Of a DNA stretch of 29,013 nt, positions 22,064-29,013 are shown piece after piece (position 1 is the first letter of the stretch; each line of letters begins with the position of its first letter). A program made the position numbers and the translations under genes. The stretch comes from an uncultured Clostridium sp. (GTDB taxonomy: Bacteria > Bacillota > Clostridia > Lachnospirales > Lachnospiraceae), in NCBI GenBank assembly GCA_900547035.1, contig URFM01000045.1:1-29013 (forward strand), given 5' to 3'. The notes under the pieces were generated by a model. That model saw nothing but the letters and a program-made list of their open reading frames with translations. It did not search any database and had not been told where the DNA came from.

Positions 22064-22701
22064 GGGAGATGAAACGCCAGCTTTGGAGACCCGGCAATAT
22101 GCTTTACCCTGTACCGGCGGCCATGGTCAGCGTCGCCGGGGAGGAGGGGAAAAGCAATATCATCACCATTGCCTGGGCGGGAACCATCTGTTCTGACCCG
22201 CCTATGGTTTCCATCTCCGTGCGGCCGGAGCGATATTCCTATGAACTGCTAAAGCAAAGGGGGGAGTTTGTGGTCAACCTGACCACCCGCTCCCTGGCCT
22301 GGGCGACGGATTACTGCGGGGTCCGTTCCGGTCGGGATGTGGATAAATGGAAGGAAACGGGCCTGACGCCCCTGCAGGCTTCCGAGGTTTCGGCCCCTTT
22401 GATCGGGGAGAGCCCGGTGAATATTGAATGCCGCACCAGACAGATTCTGGAGCTGGGCAGCCATCATATGTTTCTGGCGGAGGTTGTGGCGGTGGATGTG
22501 GATCCGGCATATCTGGACGAGAAGGGAACGTTTCATTTGGAGAAGGCGGATTTAATCGCCTATGCCCATGGCAGATACCGGGTCCTGGGAGAGGAACTGG
22601 GCCGCTTCGGTTATTCTGTCAGGAAGGATAAGCGGACGGGATCAGGGAACGGGGGGAAGACCAAAGGTGTTCAAAAGGACAGCAGGAGGAACAGAAAATG
22701 A
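22060..22701 (+). CDS. Flavin reductase family protein (FMN-binding split barrel)
   Basis: A 213-residue protein of the flavin reductase/flavoredoxin family, binding FMN and reducing it or transferring electrons. Typical elements are NIITIAWAGTICSDPPMVSISVRPERYS (residues 32-59) and GEFVVNLTTRSLAWATDYCG, then ECRTRQILELGSHHMFLAEV. The C-terminus (about 195-213) is basic and low-complexity. It overlaps the pyrophosphatase by four bases and the kinase-like gene by four bases, so translational coupling is likely. The physiological partner is unknown. Confidence 0.85.
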   Translation: MREMKRQLWRPGNMLYPVPAAMVSVAGEEGKSNIITIAWAGTICSDPPMVSISVRPERYSYELLKQRGEFVVNLTTRSLAWATDYCGVRSGRDVDKWKETGLTPLQASEVSAPLIGESPVNIECRTRQILELGSHHMFLAEVVAVDVDPAYLDEKGTFHLEKADLIAYAHGRYRVLGEELGRFGYSVRKDKRTGSGNGGKTKGVQKDSRRNRK

Positions 22702-23207
22702 AATCAAACGTAACGCTGATTGGCATGCCCTCAGCGGGAAAAAGCACCATCGGGGTACTTCTGGCAAAGCGGCTGGGGTATTCCTTTATTGATGCGGATA
22801 TCCTGATTCAGGAGAAGGAGGGACGTCTTTTAAAGGAGATTATCGCTCAGGAAGGAATGGACGGATTCCTTCAGGTAGAAAACCGGGTGAACGCTTCCAT
22901 AGAGGCGAAGCGTTCCGTTATTGCTCCTGGAGGCAGCGTGATCTATGGGAAGGAAGCCATGGAGCATTTAAAAGAAATCAGTACAGTGGTTTATCTGAAG
23001 ATGAGCTATGAGGAGCTGGAACGCAGGGTAGGAGATGTAGTGGACCGGGGCGTGGCTTTAAAGGAGGGGATGACCCTCCGGGACCTTTACGATGAGCGGA
23101 CAGCCTACTATGAGCGCTACGCGGATATTACTATCGACGAGGAAGGCATGACGCCGGGCCAGACCGTAGACCTGCTGCGGGCTATGCTGGAAAAAAAGAG
23201 GGCTTGA
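22698..23207 (+). CDS. Shikimate kinase family protein (substrate uncertain)
   Basis: A 169-residue P-loop kinase of the shikimate kinase fold. The Walker A is GMPSAGKST (residues 9-17) and FIDADILI (30-37) carries the acidic pair expected to bind metal and substrate. However, the arginine of the usual FRxxE shikimate-binding motif is replaced (GFLQVE, Leu at 58), the usual GGG loop reads PGGS (77-80), and the lid lacks the usual RPLL. A basic C-terminal helix (DERTAYYERYADITI) is retained. It may phosphorylate another small alcohol. No aromatic-pathway genes are nearby. AGGAGG lies upstream and the start overlaps the flavin reductase stop. Confidence 0.75.
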   Translation: MKSNVTLIGMPSAGKSTIGVLLAKRLGYSFIDADILIQEKEGRLLKEIIAQEGMDGFLQVENRVNASIEAKRSVIAPGGSVIYGKEAMEHLKEISTVVYLKMSYEELERRVGDVVDRGVALKEGMTLRDLYDERTAYYERYADITIDEEGMTPGQTVDLLRAMLEKKRA

Positions 23208-23250
23208 GAGCAGAACGTTGGAGTACAGGAAAAATGTGGGGAGCTGCGGG

Positions 23251-24036
23251 ATGAGACAGCAGAATGAGGATAAGGAAGTGATGGAGCTGGCTATTGGAGC
23301 CGGCCATCTTTTATTGGAGAACGGGGCGGAGATATTCCGGGTGGAGGAAACCATGGATCGGATTTGCCGGCACTTTGGGGTAGAGTCGGGAAATGCTTTT
23401 GTGCTCAGCAATGGAATCTTTGCTACAGCGGGAAACGAAAGAGAAGGCTTTTTCGCCAAGGTTCAGCATATCCCTGTCAGCGGAGCGCATCTGGACAAGG
23501 TGGCGGCGGTGAATCAGCTGTCCCGGGAAATCGCTCAGGGAAAGTATACGGTGGAGGAGGCCATGGAGGCGTTAAACGCCATCAAGGCCATGCCGGGAAA
23601 ACGGAAGATTACCCAGGTTCTGGCATCCGGAGTGGGAAGCGGAGCCTTCTGCTACCTCTTTGGAGGTACGCTGGTGGATGGCTGCTGCGCTTTGGCGGCC
23701 GGAACCCTTCTATATTTGTTTGTCCTTTATGTCAGCGGGCCGAAGCTCTCCAAGATTGTGGGAAATATCCTGGGAGGGGCTCTGGTGACATTGATATGCT
23801 GCTTTTTATATCTGGCAAGGGGCGGGGGACAGTTGGACTATATGATTATCGGCTCCATTATGCCCCTGATTCCCGGTGTGCCCTTTACTAACGCTATTCG
23901 GGATATTGCGGATGGCGATTATATTTCCGGTTCCGTTCGGATGCTGGATGCGCTGCTGGTGTTTTTCTGCATCGCCATCGGAGTGGGAATGGCCTACTCT
24001 ATGATGATGGGAGCCCTGGGAGGTGACGTGCTGTGA
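23251..24036 (+). CDS. Threonine/serine exporter, ThrE N-terminal-type subunit (DUF1212)
   Basis: A 261-residue membrane protein matching the N-terminal half of ThrE. It has an amphipathic region (ELAIGAGHLLLENGAEIFRV and EETMDRICRHFGV), VLSNGIFATAG, then five hydrophobic segments from about residue 125 to the end, with IIGSIMPLIPGVPFTNAIRD as the family hallmark. With the next protein it forms a two-part exporter of threonine and serine. The ATG at 23251 is chosen because GGGGAG lies 7 bases upstream. An in-frame TTG at 23218 has a weak site. It overlaps the next gene by four bases. Confidence 0.88.
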   Translation: MRQQNEDKEVMELAIGAGHLLLENGAEIFRVEETMDRICRHFGVESGNAFVLSNGIFATAGNEREGFFAKVQHIPVSGAHLDKVAAVNQLSREIAQGKYTVEEAMEALNAIKAMPGKRKITQVLASGVGSGAFCYLFGGTLVDGCCALAAGTLLYLFVLYVSGPKLSKIVGNILGGALVTLICCFLYLARGGGQLDYMIIGSIMPLIPGVPFTNAIRDIADGDYISGSVRMLDALLVFFCIAIGVGMAYSMMMGALGGDVL

Positions 24037-24491
24037 TTGGAGAAATTCTGGCCGCCATGATCGGCACCGTTTCCTTTTCCCTGCTCTTTGGGGTCCCAAG
24101 GAGGGAATATCGATGGTGCGGGCTTATTGGAGGCGCGGGTTGGGCGGTTTATCTTCTGGCTTCCCAGAAGTGGACAGACTCAGCTGCGGTTTTAACTGCG
24201 GCTATGGTAGTTGTATTTTTGTCTAGAATGGCGGCGGTGGCAAAGGAGTGTCCGGTAACCATCTTCCTGATTTCCGGTATTTTCCCACTGGTGCCGGGAG
24301 CGGGAGTTTACTGGACGGTTTATTATATTGTAACGGATGAACTGGGCCTGGCGGTACAAAACGGTTATATGGCGGTAAAAACAGCAGTAGCGATTGTTCT
24401 GGGAATTGTATTTGTGTTTGAACTGCCCCAGGGACTGTTTCGGTTTATGATGGGAAAAAGGGGAGAGGGGCCGCAAAAGGCGGCGCCGTGA
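24033..24491 (+). CDS. Threonine/serine exporter, ThrE C-terminal-type subunit (DUF3815)
   Basis: A 152-residue membrane protein with four to five hydrophobic segments, matching the DUF3815 half of ThrE. The motif FLISGIFPLVPGAGVYWTVY mirrors the IMPLIPGVPFTNA motif of its partner. The GTG start at 24033 overlaps the partner's TGA, and GGAGGTG lies just upstream, indicating tight coupling of equimolar subunits. The C-terminus is basic. Confidence 0.88.
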   Translation: MIGEILAAMIGTVSFSLLFGVPRREYRWCGLIGGAGWAVYLLASQKWTDSAAVLTAAMVVVFLSRMAAVAKECPVTIFLISGIFPLVPGAGVYWTVYYIVTDELGLAVQNGYMAVKTAVAIVLGIVFVFELPQGLFRFMMGKRGEGPQKAAP

Positions 24492-24516
24492 CGGAAAGGA
24501 TAAAGAGGCGAAAAAG

Positions 24517-25851
24517 ATGTTGTTTTCAAGAAAGGATTTAACGAAGCTTTTGATTCCTCTGCTTATCGAGCAAATGTTGGCGGTGGCAGTTGGAATGGCG
24601 GATGTGGTTATGGTGGCTGCTGTAGGAGAGGCTGCGGTGTCCGGCGTTTCTCTGGTGGATTCCATCAGCCTGCTGATTAATCAGCTGCTGGCGGCGCTGG
24701 CGACCGGAGGAGCGGTGGTAATCTCCCAGTATCTTGGAAATAAGAAGGCAGGAAAGGCTTGTCACGCGGCAGGACAGCTGGTGTTTATCACTACCTTGGT
24801 TTCAGCTGCTATTGCGGCAGTGGCATTGATTTTTAACCGGGGCCTCCTGGGTGTGATTTTTGGACGTGTGGAAACGGAGGTTATGAACAACGCGGTGACC
24901 TACTTCGCGATTACCGCATGTTCCTATCCCTTCCTGGCTCTTTACAATTCCTGCGCTGCCGTCTACCGGTCCGTGGGAAATTCCAAGATATCTATGTATG
25001 TCTCGCTGATTATGAACGCCATCAATGTGGTGGGGAACTATACCTGTGTCTATATTCTTCATTGGGGCGTAGAGGGAGTGGCTTATCCTACCCTGGTTTC
25101 CAGGATAGCTGCGGCAGTGATTATGCTGATGCTGATCCGGGGGAGAAACAATCAGGTGCGTGTACGCAAGGTGAAGGATCTGTATCCCAGTTTCCGAATG
25201 ATCGGGAACATTTTATCAGTAGGGATTCCCAGCGGTCTGGAAAACAGCATTTTTCAGGTGGGCAAGCTGACCCTTCAGAGTTTGGTATCTTCCCTGGGAA
25301 CCACCGCTCTGGCCAGTTATGCAGTGGCTTCCAACTTGGTAACTTTGGAGTATCTGGCGACGACAGCCATTGGCCTGGGTATGATCACGGTAGTAGGGCG
25401 CTGCGTGGGCGCCAGAGAGTATGAACAGGCCAAGTACTATACCAGAAGACTGGTTCTGCTTACTTATGGATTTGTGATTGTAATTTCTTCTATCATGGTG
25501 GCAGGTTCAAGAGGGATTGTGGGAATCTATCAGCTTTCGCCGGAGGCGGCCGCAGAGGCAGTACGAATGATTACGGTCCACAGCCTGGTAATGGTTCTTC
25601 ATCCTATTGCCTTTTGCCTCCCCAATGCCCTGCGGGCCAGCTATGATCCCAAATTTACCATGGCGGTATCCATTTTCTCTATGTGGGCCTTCCGGGTTCT
25701 TTTGGCCTACTGGTTTGTCAGAGGAATGAATCTGGGAATCATGGGCGTCTGGTATGGAATGTATGTAGACTGGGCCTTCCGGGCGTTGGTGTTCGCGCTC
25801 AGGTTTCATGGGTATGGAAAGCGGATGAAGGCTAGAGAAGCAGCAATATAA
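24517..25851 (+). CDS. MATE family efflux transporter
   Basis: A 444-residue membrane protein with 12 predicted spans, a cation-coupled multidrug or metabolite exporter. The family features are an N-terminal helix with IPLLIEQMLAVAVGMADVVM, the glycine-rich AVSGVSLVDSIS, and the equivalent second-half region IGNILSVGIPSGLENSIFQV. The substrate cannot be read from sequence. It lies 25 bases after the exporter subunit gene, with no terminator between, and is followed by a strong terminator, so it is probably the end of the transcript that begins at the pyrophosphatase. Confidence 0.92.
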   Translation: MLFSRKDLTKLLIPLLIEQMLAVAVGMADVVMVAAVGEAAVSGVSLVDSISLLINQLLAALATGGAVVISQYLGNKKAGKACHAAGQLVFITTLVSAAIAAVALIFNRGLLGVIFGRVETEVMNNAVTYFAITACSYPFLALYNSCAAVYRSVGNSKISMYVSLIMNAINVVGNYTCVYILHWGVEGVAYPTLVSRIAAAVIMLMLIRGRNNQVRVRKVKDLYPSFRMIGNILSVGIPSGLENSIFQVGKLTLQSLVSSLGTTALASYAVASNLVTLEYLATTAIGLGMITVVGRCVGAREYEQAKYYTRRLVLLTYGFVIVISSIMVAGSRGIVGIYQLSPEAAAEAVRMITVHSLVMVLHPIAFCLPNALRASYDPKFTMAVSIFSMWAFRVLLAYWFVRGMNLGIMGVWYGMYVDWAFRALVFALRFHGYGKRMKAREAAI

Positions 25852-25874
25852 AGGGTACGATTGTAAGTCAGAGG

Positions 25875-25909
25875 CAGACGCATCTCGCAGGAGGTGCGTC
25901 TGTTTTTTT
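25875..25909 (+). terminator. Intrinsic terminator after the MATE gene
   Basis: CAGACGCA (25875-25882) pairs with TGCGTCTG (25895-25902), with three more pairs inside and a 6-base loop, followed by seven T. The T-run and downstream A-run form the palindrome TTTTTTTGCAAAAAAA (25903-25918). Confidence 0.85.
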
Positions 25910-26000
25910 GCAAAAAAAATTTGCAACTATTCAGGATTTTTTCGTTTTTATAAAACCTCCTGCCGTTCTTGTTCGTCTAGTAATCAAGGAGGTGGAAAAA

Positions 26001-26174
26001 ATGAAAGGGATCGGCGGGCGAGATTGGAAAGTGGGAATTTGCCTGAGCGTCATCACCATCCTCGGGACAGCGGTTCTGTATCTGCTGTATCAGAATTTTC
26101 TGGCGGAGCAGATGCTGTATGAACTGAACCAGGATTATGAAGATGTGGTAAAAGAACTGGAAGAAAGCAAATAA
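26001..26174 (+). CDS. Small single-pass membrane protein
   Basis: A 57-residue hypothetical protein. A basic start (MKGIGGRDWKVG) is followed by a hydrophobic helix (about residues 11-30, ICLSVITILGTAVLYLLYQN) and an acidic amphipathic tail (ELNQDYEDVVKELEESK). The start is supported by AAGGAGGTGGAAAAA, a very strong ribosome binding site. An in-frame ATG at 25908 sits in the terminator and is rejected. It lies 38 bases before the transglutaminase-like gene in the same orientation. No function is known. Confidence 0.7.
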   Translation: MKGIGGRDWKVGICLSVITILGTAVLYLLYQNFLAEQMLYELNQDYEDVVKELEESK

Positions 26175-26212
26175 TCAAAACAATCATTTTTTGAAAATCA
26201 GGAGGTTAAGCA

Positions 26213-28165
26213 ATGAAAAAATTATGGAAAGAGACAGCGAAGAAGTCAACTGTTAAACAGGCGGGAAAGTATCTGGCAGCCACGGCGCTGCTGTCCTGCG
26301 TGATGTGCGGCACGGCTTTTGCCGGAAGCTGGTATCAGGGAGGCAGAGGCTGGCTGTATGCTCACGATGACGGAAGAACGGGACAGTCCGAGTGGGTCCA
26401 GGACGGCGGAAGATACTATCGGATCGATGATGCCGGTTTGATGGCAACGGGCTGGGTGATGGTGGATGGAAAATGGTATTTTCTGGATACCAGGTCAGGA
26501 GGCCCCCAGGGTGCAATGCTGACGGGATGGCAGTGGATTGATGGAAAATGCTATTATCTGGATCCGGCCCAGGGAGGCGCACTGCTGGTATCCACAACGA
26601 CGCCGGACGGGTATACGGTGGATGCAAACGGCGCTTGGGTGGATGCCAACGGAAATCCGGTATATGAAGCGGGGAGAGGAATCTCTACTGCAGTTTCTCA
26701 GGGCTCGTCAGGCTTTCGCGTCGGTGGTTCCGGAAGTTCCGGCGGTTCTGGCGGATCCGGAAGTTCCGGTGGTTCCGGCAGCTCCGGTTACAGCGATTCT
26801 ATGTGGGATGACTATTCTGATTCCTCCGTCAGCTATGGGGCAAATGATTTTGAAACCGGAAATTACGGAATGATGACTGCTGACCAGCGTGCGGAGGTGG
26901 AAGACGCCATCCAGGATTTTATAGATGAGTATATTACCGATGATATGAGCGACTTCGAGAAGGAAATGGTGATGATTCAATGGCTGGTGGAAAACTGCAA
27001 ATATGAATCTGGTGACGGTTGGGAGAATGCTACCGCCTACAGCTGTATTGTCAATGGAAAGGCTCAGTGCGCCGGATACGCGGACGCATTTTTGCAGACG
27101 GCCAAGGCCTGTGGAATCGAAGCCAGATACGTCTATAATGCCACTCACGCCTGGAATCTGGTGGAACTGGACGGCGACTGGTACCATGTGGATGTAACCT
27201 GGGAAGACCCCATTGGCAGCAGCAATAAGTATGGATTTGGAAATTTAAGAAATAAATACATCAACCTGGAAGACAGCCGGATTCGGGGATACAACTCCCA
27301 TCACACCTGGTCGCCGGATTCCATCAGTGCTGACGGCACAGACTATGGACCTGACGTGGTAAAAGAGTACCTGGAGAGCGGTAAGATTGATACTTCATTG
27401 GGGGAGAGCTTTGAGGATTCCATGGACGATTTCTTTGATGAAGCGGCAAACGAGGACGGCAGCAATATGTTCGAGTACGATGGAGTGGACGGCACAGCAG
27501 ACCAGATCATCAAGTACCTGGAACGCATGCTGGATGAAAAGGCGGAGAGCGCTTCCTTTGTCGTGCGGTATCCGGATTCCTACAGCGCCGCTGTGACCGG
27601 AAATTACAGCAAGCTTGTGGATTTAAATAATGAGATTGAAGATCAGGTAAATAAAGAAATGAATGAGAAATACAAAGATGTGCTGAGAAGCGATATTAAG
27701 ATATCCCTTTACCTCCAGGTCGATGCGCAGTCCTGTTACTATGCTCACGAAAGTGTAAAATTCTATTATCAGGAAGGGCAGGGCAAGAAGATTGCGTATA
27801 CCATTCACTTTATCGATATTGAAACAGGGGATGAGGTAGGCGTCCAGACCGGAACAGGGGAAAAGCGTACCAGTATTCCGCTGGAATTCCCGGAGGGCTA
27901 CAGATGGATTACCAACGGTTCCGAGTATTATGAGGTAAACGAGGGCGAGGCCCGCTACAGCGGTAGAAGCTTTACCATTTTGGGGACAACGGCGGTTGAT
28001 ATGGATGTGAAGCTGCGTTCCTTGAACCAGGATACAACTGAGAAGGATGAGACCGAGGCAGAAGAGACTGAGACAGAAGAGGCAGCGGAAGCAGAAGAGA
28101 CAGTGGAGGCAGCGGAAGTGGAAGAAACTGCGGAAACAGAAGAAACTGAGAAACCGCGCTGTTGA
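26213..28165 (+). CDS. Secreted transglutaminase-like protein with cell-wall-binding repeats
   Basis: A 650-residue exported protein. Residues 1-38 form a signal peptide (VMCGTAFA at the cleavage end). Choline/cell-wall-binding-type repeats follow (about 39-125: GWVMVDGKWYFLD, GWQWIDGKCYYLD). A Gly/Ser linker covers about 162-195. A transglutaminase-like domain spans about 225-335, with Cys286 (GKAQCAGYADAF), His312 (ATHAWNLVELDG) and Asp327 (YHVDVTWEDP) as the triad. A mixed region and a possible MucBP-like segment (about 525-600) come next, and the C-terminus (607-650) is a Glu/Thr/Ala repeat tail. It may crosslink or cleave peptide amides at the cell surface. No LPXTG or other anchor is seen, so attachment would be through the repeats. 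AGGAGG precedes the start. Confidence 0.9.
   Translation: MKKLWKETAKKSTVKQAGKYLAATALLSCVMCGTAFAGSWYQGGRGWLYAHDDGRTGQSEWVQDGGRYYRIDDAGLMATGWVMVDGKWYFLDTRSGGPQGAMLTGWQWIDGKCYYLDPAQGGALLVSTTTPDGYTVDANGAWVDANGNPVYEAGRGISTAVSQGSSGFRVGGSGSSGGSGGSGSSGGSGSSGYSDSMWDDYSDSSVSYGANDFETGNYGMMTADQRAEVEDAIQDFIDEYITDDMSDFEKEMVMIQWLVENCKYESGDGWENATAYSCIVNGKAQCAGYADAFLQTAKACGIEARYVYNATHAWNLVELDGDWYHVDVTWEDPIGSSNKYGFGNLRNKYINLEDSRIRGYNSHHTWSPDSISADGTDYGPDVVKEYLESGKIDTSLGESFEDSMDDFFDEAANEDGSNMFEYDGVDGTADQIIKYLERMLDEKAESASFVVRYPDSYSAAVTGNYSKLVDLNNEIEDQVNKEMNEKYKDVLRSDIKISLYLQVDAQSCYYAHESVKFYYQEGQGKKIAYTIHFIDIETGDEVGVQTGTGEKRTSIPLEFPEGYRWITNGSEYYEVNEGEARYSGRSFTILGTTAVDMDVKLRSLNQDTTEKDETEAEETETEEAAEAEETVEAAEVEETAETEETEKPRC
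26720..26790 (+). repeat. In-gene Gly/Ser linker repeats
   Basis: Tandem imperfect repeats of GGTTCCGGAAGTTCC type encode the GGSGSS linker between the wall-binding repeats and the transglutaminase domain. They could expand or contract by slippage. Confidence 0.65.
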
Positions 28166-28225
28166 CTTTGAATTTCGGATATGATAAGGTCATAAGCAGA
28201 AAGGGACACCGGAGGCCGGATCATC

Positions 28226-29013
28226 ATGGAAATACGCCAGTTTACTTACGTCAGCATGGTTGCCGAGTGCGGCAGCTTTACCAAGGCGGCGGCAAGGCTG
28301 TTTATCACCCAGCCTGCCCTCAGCAATTATATCAACAAGCTGGAGGAGGATTTAGGGGTTCGTCTGTTCGACCGCTCCGTGACTCCGGTGAAGCTGACTT
28401 ATGCCGGGGAGCAGTATCTGGAGTACGCCAAAAACGGACAGATTCTGGTGGAAGGCCTCCAGCGGAAAATGCGGGATATTTCCCAGAACCAGACCGGCCG
28501 CCTCCGACTGGGATTTCCCAGCGAGCGGATTATCTACATGCTGCCCCTGCTGCTGCCGGTATTTCAGAAGGAATATCCGGGAGTGCGGATTGAAACGGTA
28601 AACGGCTCCGGGGAGCGTCTGACGGAGGCGCTGATGACCGGAGATGTGGATTTCGTTTTCATGCCCGTGTGGAATACCAGAAAAGGAATCGGCCAGTACA
28701 AGGTTTCCGACGAGGAGCTGGTTTTGGTTGCGGCCAAAGGATACCTGAAGGATGAGGACCTGCTGGACAGGGAGAGACGGATTTTTAACTGGAAACGGAT
28801 TTCTCATCTGCCCCTGATTACCCTGGAAAAGGGCCATGTGCTGCGCAACTGTGTGGACACCCTGATGAAAGGTACGGGGACCACAGCGAATATCCGGATG
28901 GAGTCCCACAGCAACATGCTTTCCTGCCGCCTGGCCGCTCAGGGAGTGGGGGTGGCGGTGGTGCCAGAGATTACGGTGGACATGCTGAGGGATACGGAAA
29001 ATATGGAGTGTTA
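28226..29013 (+). CDS. LysR family transcriptional regulator, 3' end outside the window
   Basis: The reading frame runs from ATG 28226 to the window edge without a stop, giving 262 residues of a protein normally about 290-300 long. The N-terminus is the LysR helix-turn-helix: MEIRQFTYVSMVAECGSFTK, then AAARLFITQPALSNYINKLE and LGVRLFDRS. The substrate-binding domain starts near residue 90 (GRLRLGFPSERIIYMLPLLL). CCGGAGG lies about 10 bases before the ATG. Its regulated gene is presumably outside the window. Confidence 0.9.
   Translation, partial: MEIRQFTYVSMVAECGSFTKAAARLFITQPALSNYINKLEEDLGVRLFDRSVTPVKLTYAGEQYLEYAKNGQILVEGLQRKMRDISQNQTGRLRLGFPSERIIYMLPLLLPVFQKEYPGVRIETVNGSGERLTEALMTGDVDFVFMPVWNTRKGIGQYKVSDEELVLVAAKGYLKDEDLLDRERRIFNWKRISHLPLITLEKGHVLRNCVDTLMKGTGTTANIRMESHSNMLSCRLAAQGVGVAVVPEITVDMLRDTENMEC

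Noticed and set aside
26720..26790. CRISPR-like tandem repeat
   Set aside because: The repeats encode a Gly/Ser linker in frame and have no spacers.
28162..28593. Plus-strand 143-residue frame overlapping the start of the second LysR gene
   Set aside because: The LysR frame from 28226 has a clear helix-turn-helix and stays open to the window edge, so the other frame is a shadow.

Overview
The window reads as ordinary chromosome of a moderately GC-rich anaerobic Firmicute, most likely a gut Lachnospiraceae (Enterocloster/Lachnoclostridium-like). This is inferred from gene families: a Clostridia-type DUF1576 protein, a manganese pyrophosphatase with CBS and DRTGG domains, sodium-pump decarboxylase subunits, a cell-wall-binding-repeat transglutaminase, and strong AGGAGG ribosome binding sites. 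No tRNA, rRNA, CRISPR array, insertion sequence or prophage gene was seen.

Layout. 1-2323: end of a VTC-domain polyphosphate polymerase-like gene, a DUF4956 membrane protein and a CotH kinase-like protein. 2360-4482: dTDP-rhamnose epimerase (rfbC), an ABC-2 polysaccharide export permease with no adjacent ATPase, and a YgjP-type metallopeptidase. 4495-5940 (minus): DUF1576 membrane protein. 6088-8271: a two-gene chromate-transporter-family operon (minus) with a divergent LysR regulator. 8325-9026 (minus): a Crp/Fnr regulator. 9128-11621: a promoter, structured leader and terminator, then a YitT-family membrane protein and aspartokinase. 11672-17310: a five-gene biotin-dependent carboxyltransferase/sodium-pump operon with its own promoter, a 5' hairpin and a terminator. 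17341-19939: a nucleobase permease that appears to have lost its 3' end and now overlaps the 3' end of a convergent subtilase gene. 20064-20401: a non-coding stretch with a promoter and hairpins. 20402-25909: Mn-pyrophosphatase, flavin reductase, shikimate-kinase-like protein, two-part threonine/serine exporter and MATE transporter, ending at a terminator. 26001-28165: a small membrane protein and a secreted transglutaminase-like protein. 28226-end: a LysR regulator cut by the window edge.

The main system is the 11.7-17.3 kb operon. It encodes an acyl-CoA carboxyltransferase (12S-like), a biotin carrier (1.3S-like), a pyruvate/oxaloacetate carboxyltransferase (5S-like) and sodium-pump beta and gamma subunits, so parts of transcarboxylase and of the sodium-translocating decarboxylases occur together. 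It probably couples carboxyl transfer between acyl-CoA and pyruvate/oxaloacetate to sodium export.

The most unexpected signal is a dispersed hairpin family with arms containing AACAGTTC/GAACTGTT. Three copies share a TATCTTCTTG-like loop, one is a short copy with arms only, and one is a degenerate relative. All five lie 24-37 bases upstream of a start codon, just before the ribosome binding site, in front of unrelated genes. In two cases the predicted transcription start coincides with the start of the hairpin. Also notable are a riboswitch- or attenuator-like leader before the YitT gene and the apparent deletion junction at about 18600.
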